From positions 1 through 58,457 of the forward strand of contig CAIXBR010000085.1 of the NCBI GenBank assembly GCA_903917735.1: a DNA stretch of 58,457 nucleotides. The letters run 5' to 3'. Each line of letters starts with the position of its first letter. The first letter of the stretch is position 1. The notes under the pieces were generated by a model. That model was not told where the DNA came from, made no database searches, and was given only the letters and a program-made list of their open reading frames with translations. Source of the stretch: an uncultured Elusimicrobia bacterium (GTDB lineage: Bacteria; Elusimicrobiota; Elusimicrobia; Elusimicrobiales; UBA9959). The translations under genes and the position numbers were made by a program. Positions 51,225 to 58,457 of the stretch are shown here, piece after piece.

Positions 51225-52970
51225 ATGATTGACGCGGATTCAAACTTGGAAAAGATCAGGAGCACCATTGAGATCTCCGGCGGCGGCAAGCGCGTGGACC
51301 TGCTGCTGAAGAACGCCCGGGTGGTAAATACCTTCTCCGGAGACATTCACCGCACGCACGTGGCCGTGCACCGCGGCCGCGTGGTCGGCTTCGGAGATTA
51401 CAAGGCGGCTAATGTCATAGACCTGAAAGGCGCCTACGTCTCCCCCGGCTTCATCGACGGGCACGTGCATATAGAAAGTTCGATGGTGAAAATACCGGAA
51501 TTCGCCCGCGTGGTGCTGCCGCACGGCACCACCAGCGCCGTGATTGACCCCCACGAGATCGCCAACGTGCTGGGCCTCGACGGCATTAAGTACATGCTGG
51601 CCTCCAGCGAGGACAGCCCGCTCAGCGTCTACGTGATGCTCCCTTCCTGCGTGCCCGCCACCCGCCTCGAGACCGCCGGCGCCGAGCTTTCCGCGCACGA
51701 CCTGGGCCTGCTCCTGAACGATGAGCGCGTATTGGGCATCGGCGAGATGATGGATTATCCCGGAGTTATCAACCGCAACGAGGAAGTGCTGAGAAAGATC
51801 TCCATCGCGAAAAACAAGGTCATAGACGGCCACGCCCCTATGCTGAAAGGCAAGCAGCTTTACGCCTACGTCTCGGCCGGCATCCGCTCCGACCATGAGT
51901 GCACCGACGTGGCTGAGGCCCGAGAAAAGCTGCGCGCCGGCATGTACATCATGATCCGCGAGGGCACCGCCGCTAAGAACCTTAAAGGCCTGCTGCCGCT
52001 GGTGAACTCCGAAAACTCCCGCAAGTTCATCTTCGTCACGGACGACCGACACCTTGAAGACATCGCCCGCGAGGGCCACATAGACTACCTGGTGCGCACC
52101 GCCGTGCGCCTGGGCGTGGACCCGATACGCGCGATACAGATGGCTACCATCAACACGGCCGAATATTTCGGCATCAAGAACCTGGGCGCCATAGCCCCCG
52201 GCTATGCCGCCGACCTGGTGGTCTTTGACGACCTGAAGAAGATGAAGATCTCGAAAGTCTTCAAGGGCGGCCGCCTGGTCGCCAGCGCCGGGGAGATAGA
52301 GCCCGGCGTTATAAAGGAATACAAGGGCAAGACCCGCGGCACTATCAATGTGAGATGGATAGAGCATGAGGATTTCGCGCTTAAGGCGCAGGGCAAGTAC
52401 GCCCGCGTAATAAACGTCATCCCGGACCAGATAGTTACAAAAATGAGCATCGAAAAAGTTAAGCAGGACGGCGGCTACGTCTCCTCCGACACCGAGCGCG
52501 ACATCCTGAAGATCGCCGTGATAGAGCGGCACATGGCCAGCGGCCGGGTGGCGCTGGCGCTGGTAAAGGGCTTCGGGCTTAAGAAAGGGGCCATCGCGTC
52601 TTCCGTTTCTCACGACTCCCATAATATAGTGGTGGTCGGCACGCACGACGGGGACATGTACACCGCCGCCGTTCAGGTGGTGAAAATGCAGGGCGGCATA
52701 GTGGCCGCCCTGAACGGCCAGGTACTGGAAGCGCTGCCGCTGCCGGTTGCCGGCCTGATGTCAGACCGCAGCGCCGACTTCGTGCGCGAGAAGCAGAAAC
52801 GCCTTAACGAGATAGCGAAAATGCTGGGGTCTAAATTATCCGACCCTTTCATGGCCATGTCCTTCCTCACGCTGCCGCCCATCCCGGAGATACGCATTAC
52901 CGACCGCGGGCTCATAGACGCCGTGAAGTTCAAGGTGACCCCGCTGTTCTGCGGCCCCGGGGGAAAATGA
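51225..52970 (+). CDS. ade: Adenine deaminase
   Basis: 581 residues, the usual length. Amidohydrolase motifs: GFIDGHVHIESSMVK (metal-binding HxH), DPHEIANVLGLDG, GIGEMMDYPGVI, DGHAPMLKGKQL, SDHECTDV and FVTDDRH. The C-terminal domain SSSVSHDSHNIVVVGTHDGD-like (SSVSHDSHNIVVVG) is typical of Ade. It converts adenine to hypoxanthine and ammonia (purine salvage). TAATTATAA lies just upstream with AAGGCGG as ribosome-binding site. Overlaps the next gene by 4 bases. Confidence 0.95.
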   Translation: MIDADSNLEKIRSTIEISGGGKRVDLLLKNARVVNTFSGDIHRTHVAVHRGRVVGFGDYKAANVIDLKGAYVSPGFIDGHVHIESSMVKIPEFARVVLPHGTTSAVIDPHEIANVLGLDGIKYMLASSEDSPLSVYVMLPSCVPATRLETAGAELSAHDLGLLLNDERVLGIGEMMDYPGVINRNEEVLRKISIAKNKVIDGHAPMLKGKQLYAYVSAGIRSDHECTDVAEAREKLRAGMYIMIREGTAAKNLKGLLPLVNSENSRKFIFVTDDRHLEDIAREGHIDYLVRTAVRLGVDPIRAIQMATINTAEYFGIKNLGAIAPGYAADLVVFDDLKKMKISKVFKGGRLVASAGEIEPGVIKEYKGKTRGTINVRWIEHEDFALKAQGKYARVINVIPDQIVTKMSIEKVKQDGGYVSSDTERDILKIAVIERHMASGRVALALVKGFGLKKGAIASSVSHDSHNIVVVGTHDGDMYTAAVQVVKMQGGIVAALNGQVLEALPLPVAGLMSDRSADFVREKQKRLNEIAKMLGSKLSDPFMAMSFLTLPPIPEIRITDRGLIDAVKFKVTPLFCGPGGK

Positions 52971-54139
52971 GCAGATTAATAGCCGCGCTTCTGACGGTCT
53001 TTGCCTGCCTCCCGGCCGGCGCGGCCAGGCTTGAGCGCGGCCCGTATCTTGAAAACATGACCAAGGATATGGTCACAGTCCGCTTCAGGCTGGATGTTTC
53101 CACGCCCGCCTGGCTTTCCTACGGCGCGGCGCCTGACTGCGAGCGGTTCCTGACCACCGTGCCGCAGCAGGCGGAACAGAAGATAACCCTGTTCGGCCTT
53201 ACGCCGGATACTACCCACTGCTACCGCATCTATCTGCCGGTGGACCAGAGCACAGCGGCCTACAAAGCCTTCGAGGGGAAGTTCACCACCTTCAGAGAGG
53301 AGGATAAGCCGTATTTCTCCTTCCTGGCTTTCGGTGATTCCGGCTCCGGCTCTTCGGAGCAGCTCGAGCTGGCCGCCCGGATGGACAAATTTACGCCTGA
53401 TTTCGTGCTGCACTTGGGCGACATGGTAGAGACCGGCCTGGACGCCGACGCCGACGCCCAGTACTTCAAGCCTTACGCCGGGCTGCTCTCCCGGACGCCT
53501 TTCTTTCTTACGCTCGGCAATCACGACTACGGGGCGGACATGCGGACCGAAGCCGGCAAAGGCTTCCTGAAGGCCAACTACGTGCCCTTCCACAGCGTGC
53601 CGCTTACGGGCATGCCGCCGCATTATTATTTCTTCGACGTGGCCAACGCCCGGTTCTTCGTGCTGGACGCCAACGTCTTCTACGGCGCCAAATTCGCCCC
53701 GGACCTGAGGCCCGGCTCCAAGCAGTACAAGTGGCTGGACTATTACCTGGGCAAGACCGAGAAAACCTGGAAATTTGTAGTAGTGCACGAGCCGCTCTAT
53801 TCCACGGGCGCGCACGGTGGGATGGAGGATCAGATCAAGGCCCTTGAGCCGCTCCTGCTTAAGCATAAGGTGGACCTGATTCTACAGGGGCACGACCACG
53901 ACTACGAGCGTACCGCGCCGGTAAAAGAGGGGATGGCGGACGAGGCGAACGGGATAGTCTATGTAACCCTCGGCGGCGGGGGGAGCACCCTCTACATTCA
54001 GCGCCGCAACGAAGCCTGGTCCGAGAAATTCCTGCCGGTCTACAATTTCGCCTTTCTAGAAGTGAACGATAAAAAAATTTCTATGTCGGCCTATAATAAG
54101 GAGGGGGAAGTTATAGATACGATGGATATAGAAAAGTAG
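52967..54139 (+). CDS. Secreted purple-acid-phosphatase-like metallophosphoesterase
   Basis: 390 residues with a signal peptide (MSRLIAALLTVFACLPAGAA). An N-terminal FN3-like module (residues 20-105: RLERGPYLENMTKDMVTVRF) precedes a calcineurin-like phosphoesterase domain with all metal motifs: FLAFGDSGSG, LHLGDMVETG, LTLGNHDYG, VVVHEPLYS and ILQGHDHDYER. This is the layout of bacterial purple acid phosphatases. It is coupled to ade by an ATGA overlap, so it may supply nucleosides or phosphate from external nucleotides, which is consistent with purine salvage. Confidence 0.9.
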   Translation: MSRLIAALLTVFACLPAGAARLERGPYLENMTKDMVTVRFRLDVSTPAWLSYGAAPDCERFLTTVPQQAEQKITLFGLTPDTTHCYRIYLPVDQSTAAYKAFEGKFTTFREEDKPYFSFLAFGDSGSGSSEQLELAARMDKFTPDFVLHLGDMVETGLDADADAQYFKPYAGLLSRTPFFLTLGNHDYGADMRTEAGKGFLKANYVPFHSVPLTGMPPHYYFFDVANARFFVLDANVFYGAKFAPDLRPGSKQYKWLDYYLGKTEKTWKFVVVHEPLYSTGAHGGMEDQIKALEPLLLKHKVDLILQGHDHDYERTAPVKEGMADEANGIVYVTLGGGGSTLYIQRRNEAWSEKFLPVYNFAFLEVNDKKISMSAYNKEGEVIDTMDIEK

Positions 54140-54140
54140 C

Positions 54141-54193
54141 GGCGGAGCCAGGGCTTATCGCCAGGTATCAGCACGACGAGAGTCGTGCTTTTT
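54141..54193 (+). terminator. Repeat-borne intrinsic terminator, copy 1
   Basis: The stretch GGCGGAGCCAGGGCTTATC then CCAGGTATC leads into a perfect stem AGCACGAC-GAGA-GTCGTGCT (54170-54189) and T-run. Nearly the same 50 bases occur at 58271-58323. GGCTTATC at 54152 can also pair with GATAAGCC at 54213. Located after the metallophosphoesterase gene and facing the kinase gene. Confidence 0.75.
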
Positions 54194-54250
54194 CATTGTC
54201 TTGACGAATCATGATAAGCCGCCGGATAGCCCCGGAACTGTGTCCGCATG

Positions 54251-56854
54251 TCAGGCCCAGGGCGGCTCCTTGCCGATCACTTTCAGCCAGCTGAGGCGCG
54301 CGAATCTGTCGGGCGAGTGGCCGGTGGTAATGGTTATGTCTGAAAAGCCCTTACCGCGCAGGTCCAACGCGATATCCTCGCCCTTTATACCGGCGCCCAG
54401 TTCGGAATCAATATATAGCGGTGTATCCTTTGGCAGGGTTTCCACTTCCGCGTAAAGCTTCTCAGGCTCGGAGCAGGTTTTCAATTTCACGCGGGCAGCC
54501 TTGGCCGCCAGCGCCCAGCACATATGCACCAGCGGATCGTCGTCGAGCAGCACCGCGCGCCCCGGCTGGGCCGCGGGAGAGATCTGAATGGGCACCAGCC
54601 CCGCCAGGCCTTTAGGGATCATCCGGATCTTCTGCGCCCGGGCTTCCTCGATTATCCTTTTCTCCTCATGGCGGCTGGTTACCAGGATAACCCTCGGGCC
54701 CAGCTCCAGTTCCTGCGCCAGGCTCAGGCCGGTCTCAATACACCCTAGCAGCTCATAGTCGAAAAGATAAAGCGCGTCCCCGGCCTTGGCCGGATTTTTT
54801 TTAACCCATTGCCGCAGCCTGGACGGTTCGCTGAAATGCACCAGCTCGATACCGCACTCGCCGGCGCCGGCGGCGCCCAGCCGCCCCTGCCAGACGTGAT
54901 GTATGGTCTCGTCGTCGTCCAGCACCACCACCGGCCTGCCGGGCGCCAGTTCCAGTTTCTGAACAAAGTCTTCCGGCGCCTCCGCCCTCGGCAGTTTCAG
55001 CGTGACCGTGGTCCCTTTGCCTGCTCCCGAAGCTATCTCAACGCTGCCGCCCCAGCTTTCCACGGTAGTTCTGGCATGGTAAAGTCCCAGCCCGTGACCG
55101 TCGGCTTTGCCGTGGGTTACCCCTCTCTGCCACAGCCTGTCCATTATTTCCGGCGGAAGCCCCTTGCCGTTATCTGCCACCGTCAGCAGGATATTCCCGC
55201 TGTCGTGTTCCAGGCCCAGTTTTACAAGGCCTTTATCGCCCAGGGCTTCCACCGCGTTGTTTACCAGGTTCGAGACAATGCGCCCCAACTCCACCGGCCG
55301 CACCATGGCGAACAGGCCGTAGGAGGCCTGGGTCAGTTCTAGATCAATGTTTATGCCCGGGTGGGACCCGAACTGTGACCGCTTCTCCGTCACTACCGGG
55401 TCTATCAGGCTCGAGATCAGGTGCAACTGCGGCGGCTCCCCTTCGCCGGGCTGGCCCGCCGCCGGCCCGCCGGCGGGCTGCGGCTTGGTCTTTTCAAGAA
55501 GGTTGTTGGCGATGTCGCGTATGCGGTTCACGGCATGCCTCACCATTACGCGCTGGCCTTCCGGCAGCTGCGACATGCTTTTGAGCGAGGCATCCAGCGC
55601 CGCCAGCGGGGAACGGATATCATGCGCCACCTGCGAGGCCATCTGGCCTATGGCGGCGATCTTGGCCACCTGCATCAGGTCCGCCTGGAGCTTGTTGCGC
55701 TCGCTCACGGCGAAAGCCGTCCTGGACGCCGCCAGGTAGATCTGCTCCATGTCGGTCAGCACGATGAAAACGAAAGAAAAGAGCACGATGAAGATGGCAT
55801 AGGGGATCATGTTGCCCCCGGTGGCGTAGCCGGCATAGACCAGGATGTCGTGCGTGGTCGCGGCCAGCAGCAGGCCTATGCCCGTAGCCCGTATCGAGGC
55901 GTCCCGCAGTTCTGCGCGGTAATACAGCGTATACCCCATCAGCAGGATCAGGTTGGCGTACATGAAGAAAAGCCAGGAAGCGTACACCTTCGACGTGCCG
56001 AGCGTGTTCAGGCTGAAAATTATGCCGGCCAGGGCCAGCACGGTGCCAGCCGCGTTCAATCGCCTGAACTGGCGCGCCGTGCCCAGGCTTCCGTAAAAAA
56101 AGGCCAGGAAAAAATAGAAGAACAGGATCCCGGCCGCGCAGTTGAACTTGTAGATCAGGGGATAGTCGGAGGAAAAGAAATACAGGACACGGCTCAAAGA
56201 CATCGAGAACAGGCCGCCGGTGAAGCAGGCCAGCGAGAATGTGCGGTAGCCGGCGAAACCGGAATGGTTGCGGAAGATCCCCAGTATAAGCGCGCCTACC
56301 ACTACGAACAGGATGGAGAGCAGCAGGGGCAGGTCGCTGCGCAGATAATTGTCCAGCCTAGCCTTCATCCTTATATCGTCCCAATCTCCTATACCGATGT
56401 CATCCAGCGGGCCCGAGGCCAGCAGGAAGAACTTGTCCACCTTCAGCACGGCCTCGTTGTCTTCGCCCAGCAGCCAGCGCGGCAGGTAGTAATAACTGTG
56501 CAGGGCGTGCAGATACCAGCCGCCGGCCGGTATGCGGCTGGTCAGGCCGATCTTTTTCCCATTAAGGTAAAACTCACTGACGTCTCCCACCCTGCCTATA
56601 TAGATGGCCGGGTCGCTGTACTGCTCGTAGTCATCCTTCCGGATGGTCCAGCTTACGCAGTAAATACCTTTTTTGCCGGCCAGGCGCTTTTTAAGTTCAG
56701 GCAATGGGCCTATCTCGGCGCGGGGCGCCGTTTTAAGCTCGCAGTTCGCGCCTTCCGACAAGAAGAACGTTTTGCCGCCAAGGTCTCCGGCCTCTGCCCA
56801 GGACGCAGGCAGGATGAAAATAAAACCGACAAGTAGAAGTTTTAAATATATCAT
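54251..56854 (-). CDS. Hybrid sensor histidine kinase, 7TM type, two receiver domains
   Basis: About 867 residues from ATG 56854, chosen for its signal sequence (MIYLKLLLVGFIFILPASWA). A periplasmic jelly-roll-like sensor domain (to about residue 180: AIYIGRVGDVSEFYLNGKKI) is followed by seven predicted membrane helices, then the kinase: H-box VAHDIRSPLAALDASLKSM, N-box LVNNAVEALGDKG, G-boxes DNGKGLPPEI and GHGLGLYHARTT. Two receiver domains follow in series: the first with VVLDDDETIHHVW and phospho-acceptor Asp in LYLFDYELLG, the second with VLLDDDPLVHMCW and LYIDSELGAGIKG. No DNA-binding output is present and no separate regulator is adjacent, so signal output must lie elsewhere. The ligand is unknown; a carbohydrate is suggested by the jelly-roll. 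Confidence 0.85.
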   Translation of the reverse strand: MIYLKLLLVGFIFILPASWAEAGDLGGKTFFLSEGANCELKTAPRAEIGPLPELKKRLAGKKGIYCVSWTIRKDDYEQYSDPAIYIGRVGDVSEFYLNGKKIGLTSRIPAGGWYLHALHSYYYLPRWLLGEDNEAVLKVDKFFLLASGPLDDIGIGDWDDIRMKARLDNYLRSDLPLLLSILFVVVGALILGIFRNHSGFAGYRTFSLACFTGGLFSMSLSRVLYFFSSDYPLIYKFNCAAGILFFYFFLAFFYGSLGTARQFRRLNAAGTVLALAGIIFSLNTLGTSKVYASWLFFMYANLILLMGYTLYYRAELRDASIRATGIGLLLAATTHDILVYAGYATGGNMIPYAIFIVLFSFVFIVLTDMEQIYLAASRTAFAVSERNKLQADLMQVAKIAAIGQMASQVAHDIRSPLAALDASLKSMSQLPEGQRVMVRHAVNRIRDIANNLLEKTKPQPAGGPAAGQPGEGEPPQLHLISSLIDPVVTEKRSQFGSHPGINIDLELTQASYGLFAMVRPVELGRIVSNLVNNAVEALGDKGLVKLGLEHDSGNILLTVADNGKGLPPEIMDRLWQRGVTHGKADGHGLGLYHARTTVESWGGSVEIASGAGKGTTVTLKLPRAEAPEDFVQKLELAPGRPVVVLDDDETIHHVWQGRLGAAGAGECGIELVHFSEPSRLRQWVKKNPAKAGDALYLFDYELLGCIETGLSLAQELELGPRVILVTSRHEEKRIIEEARAQKIRMIPKGLAGLVPIQISPAAQPGRAVLLDDDPLVHMCWALAAKAARVKLKTCSEPEKLYAEVETLPKDTPLYIDSELGAGIKGEDIALDLRGKGFSDITITTGHSPDRFARLSWLKVIGKEPPWA

Positions 56855-57011
56855 GCGGTAATGTTCGAACGCGTTTCCTGTCATTGACACATTAAACCAT
56901 TTTGAACGCCGACGCGGAATTGCACACAAGAACTCCGCAAACCCCGCCTGCGACTTTTTGTATTATACTGTAAGATATTAACAGATGGTTTTTCGCGGAG
57001 GAATCAATCAC

Positions 57012-58175
57012 ATGTCTATCCTGAATGAAATGAAGCTTTTGGCCGGCGAAATGACCGCCTGGCGGCTCGACCTTCACGCCCATCCGGAGACAGGCTTCGA
57101 AGAGCGGCGCACCTCCGCCATGGTAGCAGAAAAACTGGAGGCATTCGGGTTGCGCGTACACAAAGGCCTGGGACGCACCGGCGTGGTAGGCACGCTGACC
57201 GCGGGCAAGGGAGATAGGGCCATAGGCCTTCGCGCCGACATGGACGCCCTGCCGCTACGGGAGAACAACGCTTTCGCGCACCGCTCCCGGACGGACGGCA
57301 AGATGCACGGTTGCGGGCACGACGGTCACACCGCCATGCTGCTTGGGGCCGCCAAATATCTGGCCGCTACGAAGCGCTTCAGCGGGACCGTGCATTTTAT
57401 CTTCCAGCCGGCCGAGGAAGGCATGGGCGGCGGGCGGGAGATGGTGGAACAGGGGCTGTTCGAGAAATTCGACTGCGATTCGATTTACGGCATGCACAAC
57501 TGGCCGGGGCTGCCGCTTGGACAGTTCGGCGTGCGCCCCGGGCCGGTAATGGCCTCTTCCGACCTGTTCGAAATAGAACTGACGGGCCACGGCTGCCACG
57601 CCGCCATGCCGCACACTGGCTCGGACCCGGTTGTGGCTGCGGCGGCACTGGTACAGGCACTGCAGACCATACCTAGCCGCAGCGTGGACCCCATCGAGGC
57701 CTCGGTGGTCAGTGTGACGCAGATACACGCCGGCGACGCGTACAGCGTTATCCCCGACAAGGTGCTGCTGCGCGGCACCACGCGCGCCTTCAGCCCGGCG
57801 GTGCAGGACCTGATGGAGCGCCGCATGAACGAGATCTGCGCCGGCATCGCCGCCGCTCACGGTGCGAAGGCCGCATTGCGCTATACCCGCGCTTACCCGC
57901 CCACGGTGAACTCCGAGCGCGAAGCCGGGATCTGCGCCGCAGTGCTGGAGCGGCTGGTCGGAGCGGAAAACATAGTGGTGCCGAAACCCGTAATGGGGTC
58001 GGAAGATTTCTCGTTCATGCTGATGAAAAAAGCAGGCTGCTACGTTTTCGCCGGAAGCGGCCCCGTAAAGAGCGGCGCCGCGCTGCACAACCCGAACTAC
58101 GACTTCAACGACGACCTACTGCCGCTGGGCGCCGCCTATTGGGCGAGCCTGGCGGAGCACATACTAGCCGCATAG
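57012..58175 (+). CDS. M20-family amidohydrolase (hippurate hydrolase-like)
   Basis: 387 residues from ATG 57012, which follows GCGGAGG with suitable spacing; the ORF start at 56985 lacks a site. Zinc-binding and catalytic motifs of peptidase family M20D: LHAHPETGFEE, GLRADMDALPL, MHGCGHDGHTAMLLGAA, FQPAEEGMGGGREMVEQG, HNWPGLPLGQFGVR and, in the C-terminal part, VMGSEDFSFM. These enzymes hydrolyse N-acyl amino acids or similar amides. Divergent from the sensor kinase gene across about 160 bp containing TATTATACT. Confidence 0.92.
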   Translation: MSILNEMKLLAGEMTAWRLDLHAHPETGFEERRTSAMVAEKLEAFGLRVHKGLGRTGVVGTLTAGKGDRAIGLRADMDALPLRENNAFAHRSRTDGKMHGCGHDGHTAMLLGAAKYLAATKRFSGTVHFIFQPAEEGMGGGREMVEQGLFEKFDCDSIYGMHNWPGLPLGQFGVRPGPVMASSDLFEIELTGHGCHAAMPHTGSDPVVAAAALVQALQTIPSRSVDPIEASVVSVTQIHAGDAYSVIPDKVLLRGTTRAFSPAVQDLMERRMNEICAGIAAAHGAKAALRYTRAYPPTVNSEREAGICAAVLERLVGAENIVVPKPVMGSEDFSFMLMKKAGCYVFAGSGPVKSGAALHNPNYDFNDDLLPLGAAYWASLAEHILAA

Positions 58176-58270
58176 CGGACTGGCCTGTAACGAACATGGA
58201 TCTCGCCGCGAAGAGCGCGAGGTATGCCCCGCCCCTTTAGCAGCCTGGCAACTCACAAGGCGTCTTTAGG

Positions 58271-58323
58271 GGCGAAGCCAGGACTTATCACAAGTATCAG
58301 CACGACGAGAGTCGCGCTTTTTT
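58271..58323 (+). terminator. Repeat-borne intrinsic terminator, copy 2
   Basis: GGCGAAGCCAGGACTTATCA then CAAGTATC precedes AGCACGAC-GAGA-GTCGCGCT (58299-58318, one mismatch) and a T-run. It is the counterpart of the element at 54141-54193 (about 45 of 53 positions the same). The group II intron begins three bases beyond it. Confidence 0.75.
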
Positions 58324-58325
58324 AT

Positions 58326-58457
58326 GTGCGCGCGGCATGCGCGCACGCTTGGGGGTGAAAGTCCCCTACGGGGGTTGATAGAACCTACCGTTAGCCAAAG
58401 GCAAGGGTGTCCGCCGTGAGGCGGAATCTGAAGGAAGCCGGAGGCAAAGTCCCGGCC
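58326..58457 (+). mobile_element. Group IIC intron, 5' end only
   Basis: The sequence starts GTGCGCGCGGCATGCGCGCA, fitting the GUGYG 5' boundary and first stem of bacterial class C introns. It continues with GGGGGTGAAAGTCCCC, CCGTTAGCCAAAGGCAAGGG, TGTCCGCCG and GGAATCTGAAGGAAGC, conserved blocks of domain I that I recognise from the Oceanobacillus iheyensis group IIC intron. The window ends inside domain I, so the maturase/reverse transcriptase gene cannot be seen. Class C introns insert immediately behind terminator stem-loops, exactly the position found here. Confidence 0.85.

Overview
The window looks like part of a GC-rich chromosome of a Gram-negative, probably uncultured bacterium. The combination of very long FN3-rich surface proteins, PorV-like outer-membrane proteins, tails resembling type IX secretion (T9SS) sorting domains, an AmmeMemoRadiSam cluster and many short operons is what I would expect from an Elusimicrobiota-type lineage or a neighbour. 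This placement is an inference; there is no rRNA or ribosomal protein gene here to fix it. I see no tRNA, CRISPR array or complete insertion sequence.

Layout. (1) 1-13.3 kb: the 3' part of a giant secreted protein (FN3 array with three kelch propellers nested in it, ending in a sorting-like tail), then a surface protein with YadA-head-like repeats. (2) 13.4-18.45 kb: a lower-GC accessory strip with an AAA/DUF4143 ATPase, two DUF1566 paralogues separated by a repeat-bounded GxxExxY gene, a DUF4160/DUF2442 pair, and a MazF-type toxin-antitoxin cassette sitting between two copies of the 5' end of the next gene. (3) 18.47-27.3 kb: a second giant FN3 protein with the same C-terminus, a CARDB/PrcB-like secreted protein, a PorV-like protein and a predicted beta-barrel protein. 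(4) 27.3-32.0 kb, minus strand: five tightly coupled genes encoding a FliF-FliG fusion, a MotA, two MotB/OmpA proteins and a secreted TPR protein. This is a flagellar-type rotor plus stator with no flagellar export, rod or hook gene in sight. A second PorV-like gene diverges from it. (5) 33.3-39.7 kb: isoprenoid genes (ispA-like, dxs), a LOG-family gene and an AmmeMemoRadiSam pair that appears membrane-anchored or exported. (6) 39.7-58.2 kb: mixed housekeeping and envelope genes, including a spermidine-synthase-like membrane protein, polyferredoxin, PAP2 phosphatase, PIG-L/GT2 fusion, M14 carboxypeptidase, LPG-synthase-like, PgeF, two TauE/SafE-like transporters, adenine deaminase, metallophosphoesterase, hybrid sensor kinase and M20 amidohydrolase. 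(7) 58.3 kb to the end: the 5' end of a group IIC intron sitting directly behind an intrinsic terminator.

How it fits together. The surface genes of regions 1, 3 and 4 make a plausible set: large adhesin-like cargo with C-terminal tails, outer-membrane PorV-like partners, and an ion-driven inner-membrane motor whose rotor is a single fused FliF-FliG polypeptide. In Bacteroidota, T9SS and gliding are driven by an unrelated ion-powered motor (GldLM), and Myxococcus gliding uses MotA/MotB relatives (AglRQS). The cluster at 27.3-32.0 kb is my main candidate for an undescribed system: a flagellum-free rotary motor that may power secretion, surface-protein movement or envelope transport. The link between motor and cargo rests on proximity only.
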